From contig OY101120.1 of the NCBI GenBank assembly GCA_956465555.1, positions 1,978,001 to 2,042,000 on the forward strand: 64,000 nt of DNA, given 5' to 3'. How positions within the stretch are numbered: the stretch's first letter is position 1; the number at the start of each line of letters is the position of its first letter. This stretch comes from Nitzschia sp. pyKryTriq1 (Eukaryota > Bacillariophyta > Bacillariophyceae > Bacillariales > Bacillariaceae). Shown one piece after another: positions 61,005-64,000 of this stretch. A model generated the notes under the pieces. That model was given only the letters and a program-made list of their open reading frames with translations, ran no database searches and was not told the origin of the DNA. The translations under genes and the position numbers were made by a program.

Positions 61005-62941
61005 CTACCTGCGTATTCCAAGACGGTGCATTACTTCCGCTTTGAAAACCAATGGGAGTGCGATACTCTGAACTCGCATGTTTGGGTACAAAGCAGACGC
61101 CAGCCCCTCCATGATCTCCACGGCCAATGCCGCATTAACAAAGGTTGACTCCAACTTTACATGATGTGTGCATGCCAAGTAGCAGATGTCCGAAATGTAA
61201 TCGCCCACTTTTTCAATGAAATTCTGCAAGAAAAAAGAGGATAGGTGTTGACACATTGTGAGTCAAGGGGTCTCTTTCAAATGCAGTAACTACATGCAAA
61301 TAGCATATACACACCTGATTGGCGTCCATGATACAGATTTGTTCGATTCCCTGAATAAACAGCTCTACATCACGAGGTTTCGCTTGTGACTCGGTATTCA
61401 TATCCACCATGAGCTGACCCGCCAATCTACCGTCCTTCTTAGTAAAGGCACCAAGTACCTTGACTAAATTCACGTGCTGTGCGGGCCCCATTTCCAAAAC
61501 AAGACCACAATCCAACAGCACCATTTTGAGCTTGGGATAGGTACCCGACACCAAAATATTACCAGGGTGGAGGTCACCATGTACAAAGCTGGTAGAATAA
61601 AATATGGAACGTTATCAGAGACGTCCCGACGTGAGATACAAATTGTTGTATACTGTACATACTGTAAAACGGCTCACTTCATCACTTACTCATTCAAGAA
61701 AATCATTTTCAGAGTCGTTTGCAATCCAATAATGGCCAACATTTCTCGTTCATTTGTTGGCGTTCCTTCTTTCGTATATTCCATCACGGGGGTTCCTTCG
61801 CAAAAGGTTTCAGTCAACACTTGTGTCGTCGTCAACTCATTCAATGGGCGCGGAAAAAGAACCGTGTCGTCGTTGGCAAAATCCTGATTGAATCGTCGCA
61901 AATGATCTGCCTCCAATGTCAAATCTAGTTGGGGGAGCATCACATCCCGGAACTGCCGGACTGTATCACTTAAACTGAGCATCTCCAGATTCAAGTACGG
62001 CAGGCCCTCAAACCATTTGGCAACTTTGTGAAGAATGTAAAAGTCGACACAAACCTGAAGCAAGCAAAAATCATGAGTCAACTCTTTCTCTTCCCAAATA
62101 GACAACAGTGAACGATTACAGGCAAATATGAATGGCTTACCTTGTGCCAGATTCCAGGATGCTGTACTTTGATGGCAACCTTGGTACCCTTGGGATAGGT
62201 AGGTGTAGGCTCTATCAATGTTCCTCGATATACTTGCGCCACACATCCGCTTCCAATTGGAACAGGATCTAATTCGAGGGCGTCCATGGCAGAGCCCAAT
62301 TCTTCTTTGAGGATCCTTTCTGTGTCCGCCCATGGATGCCCTTCCGTCTCATCTCTCAGCTTGCCAAAGTATTGACAGAACTCGGGCGAGAATAAATCTT
62401 GCCGTGTCGTCGCCCACTGTACCAGTTTGATCCAAGTCGGTCCAGCTTGCTCGATCCCCCACAAGGCGTACGACCAGGTAGCATCTTTTCCTCGTTCACT
62501 AACCAAAGAAAGAGGATACAGGAAGACCAACGGACTTGTCAAGAGGGCCAAATTGGCCAGTCGCGAAGCCGCCATCCAGACTCGTTTGAGCCGCGATCCC
62601 CCCACCGAGGACAGGGCCGTTTCATCCCAGTCCTTAGCTTGCCAGTTCTGCCACCGTTCCGGTTTTTCGATCACAGCCGCTTCTAATTGCGATCGGAACC
62701 GTTGCGTCGCAGCCGATGCCGCCGCCAATTCCAAAATGCGTCGGGCATACAAGCGAGAAAAATTTCGTTTCCAACGTGTCAGCACTTGAAAGTACAGAGT
62801 TGTCGCGTCTTTTTGCTGCCTCCAAGCTGACGGCCAAGCAGATAAAGTACCTCGTCTTAGGGCCGGTGCCATCAGGGGTGCCAATACGGAATTGGCCACG
62901 AACGACGTTCGGGATGCGAAGGCGGGGGATGCCGTCAACAT
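61005..62941 (-). CDS. ADCK2-like UbiB/ABC1 family kinase
   Basis: Four exons on the minus strand: 62941-62141, 62054-61690, 61588-61315 and 61223-61005, all GT-AG. The product is 552 aa. The N-terminus is Ala/Arg-rich (ASRTSFVANSVLAPLMAPAL), which suits mitochondrial import. Family motifs: GPTWIKLVQWATTRQDLFSP (170-186), PIGSGCVAQVYRG (the ADCK2 form of the Ala-rich loop), VAIKVQHPGI (Lys), DFVHGDLHPGNIL (catalytic loop, about 389-401) and VLLDCGL (DFG equivalent, about 412-418). The family signature K-x-G-Q reads KLVQ here, with Val for Gly. ADCK proteins support coenzyme Q synthesis in the inner membrane as atypical kinases/ATPases. The ADCK2 subgroup is my assignment. Confidence 0.92.
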
Positions 62942-63452
62942 GATGCCTCGGTGACTTTGACTGGACGCGACGCGACTGTCTATGAACTACAGCAGACTTC
63001 GTAGCTAGAGGAAACCGAGGCCTTTGACTGTGAAACGTACCCTTGCTGATTAAATGCTGTGTACGAGTACAAGGTCAATCTTTTCTCGTCGGTGTCAGAG
63101 GCGAAGAGGAAGTTATCGTATGATGATGCGTTTTTTGGGAATTTGGGATCGCGACTGACTCGCGACGGAACTTCGCGCGTGCGTTGGGCCGGCGGGCGGG
63201 GTTGCATCATCGTACGTACCGGTACCGGTACCGTACACCAGGTACTCTGTACATACCGGTACGTCGGATGAAGTAAAATTCCTGATTCCATGTTTCAACA
63301 CGATTGATTCATCGGACTACAACAGTCTAAATCACGAGTGGACGACGAGTAGTAGTATTTAGACTCTATACTACTTGCAATCGTGTCTTCTTCTCCTTCT
63401 TCTTCAGTTGGTTTACGAAGTAGTCCTCTTATTATCATAATGTTATGACCGG
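62942..63452. other. Intergenic with palindromes
   Basis: No gene is seen. ACGTACCGGTACCGGTACCG lies at about 63212-63235. This is the promoter side of the ADCK2-like gene and the 3' side of the EF-hand gene. Confidence 0.5.
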
Positions 63453-64000
63453 TCAATCATCTTTGTAGTTTTGAAGTCGTTGATCTTTGTCTGCATCCCC
63501 CAAGGAAAGATCCAAGATCAAATTGACAGAGTTCATGACTATGTTTCCCAATGTGGACACTAAAACAATGATCAAACCAGTCCTACAAAAAGCGGTCGAC
63601 GTAATAACTGGTAGTATCCTGTCGTGATAACGATTGGGTACCAACGCTGCAGCCAACTTGGGCAACCACTCTCTCCCGGTAAAGAAATTCATAAAGTAGG
63701 CGGCCAGGAGGGGAGCTCCCACCAAGGTCACCAACTTGTGCGCAATAACTCTGGAAATGGCCCGTCTCGCCAAAATATTGGCCAATCCTTTGAACTCTTC
63801 CCGATTCAATTTGTTGTTATGTGTGGTGTCTGCATTTAAGAACAATTGCAGTACTCGCTGCTTGCTGGGTGGGGGGATGGGAGCTTGCTGATTGATCGTG
63901 ATATAGATCTTCAACACGAGTTCATAAACTTCTCGAAAACTGACAGAACCATCGCGATTGGTATCGGCTTCATCAAAGATCTTGTTGACAATCCGTTCGC
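63453..64000 (-). CDS. EF-hand membrane protein (5' part beyond window)
   Basis: The frame is open to the window edge, so the N-terminus is missing; 182 residues are seen. IFDEADTNRDGSVSFREVYE is a canonical EF-hand loop (D-x-N-x-D-G-x-x-x-F-x-E). A second, weaker hand is LFLNADTTHNNKLNREEFKG. Two or three hydrophobic helices follow: VIAHKLVTLVGAPLLAAYFM and FCRTGLIIVLVSTLGNIVM. It may be a Ca-regulated membrane protein; an enzymatic or channel domain could lie outside the window. No intron is seen in this part. Confidence 0.75.
   Translation of the reverse strand, partial: ERIVNKIFDEADTNRDGSVSFREVYELVLKIYITINQQAPIPPPSKQRVLQLFLNADTTHNNKLNREEFKGLANILARRAISRVIAHKLVTLVGAPLLAAYFMNFFTGREWLPKLAAALVPNRYHDRILPVITSTAFCRTGLIIVLVSTLGNIVMNSVNLILDLSLGDADKDQRLQNYKDD

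Noticed and set aside
1-64000. tRNA, rRNA, CRISPR arrays, bacterial operon signals
   Set aside because: I looked for B-box-like GGTTCGA cores, conserved rRNA strings and spaced direct repeats and found none outside coding sequence.

Overview
The window looks like nuclear DNA of a diatom, probably a raphid pennate. It has single-copy genes on both strands with short spliceosomal introns of about 110-170 nt. Two presequences carry the diatom plastid motif (a signal peptide followed by a Phe at the cleavage site, TSA-FIP and ALA-FAP). There is a UDP-glucose pyrophosphorylase/phosphoglucomutase fusion of the stramenopile type, and several protein families I know only from diatoms. I reconstructed exon joins by hand from reading frame, GT/GC-AG sites and family conservation. 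No transcript evidence was available.

Layout. 1-5.5 kb: the 3' end of a UvrD-type helicase fused to a J-like domain, a plastid Hsp90, a mitochondrial-type ISCA2 and a small lysine-rich protein. 6.6-14.3 kb: the UGP/PGM fusion, a SANT/Myb protein with a C-terminal membrane anchor and a tandem NmrA-like protein. 15.3-25.6 kb: four low-complexity proteins, three of which share the halves of one short motif set while the fourth has a repeated RFGGL/Ser motif. 25.8-34 kb: a multi-pass family 2 glycosyltransferase, a very divergent ARFRP1-like GTPase with a huge insertion, and a photolyase with a C-terminal tail holding two PIP-box-like motifs and an NZF/RanBP2-type zinc finger. 34.3-37.5 kb: a divergent pair of NTF2-like paralogues. 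37.9-45.3 kb: a large diatom protein with a GRAM-like end, a retroelement fossil, and a CRAL-TRIO-like protein fused to a Cys/His-rich diatom domain. 46.6-58.5 kb: a small membrane protein, three paralogous amino-acid permeases, a SET-domain protein and a secreted double dienelactone hydrolase with a GPI-like tail. 58.7-64 kb: a CPBP protease homologue, a secreted ShKT protein, an ADCK2-like kinase and the start of an EF-hand membrane protein.

The most striking observation is that the middle permease gene (49642-51302) has two consecutive introns that are near-identical copies of each other. Both begin with GC rather than GT, and neither sits at a position shared with the two neighbouring paralogues. 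This looks like recent intron gain by duplication or by an introner-type element. The second is the photolyase tail, which suggests recruitment to PCNA or ubiquitinated PCNA. The third is the ARFRP1-like GTPase with about 250 residues between the P-loop and switch I.

Intergenic DNA is full of short palindromic strings built from GTAC and ACCGGT, which are rare in the exons. No tRNA, rRNA, CRISPR array or intact mobile element was recognised.
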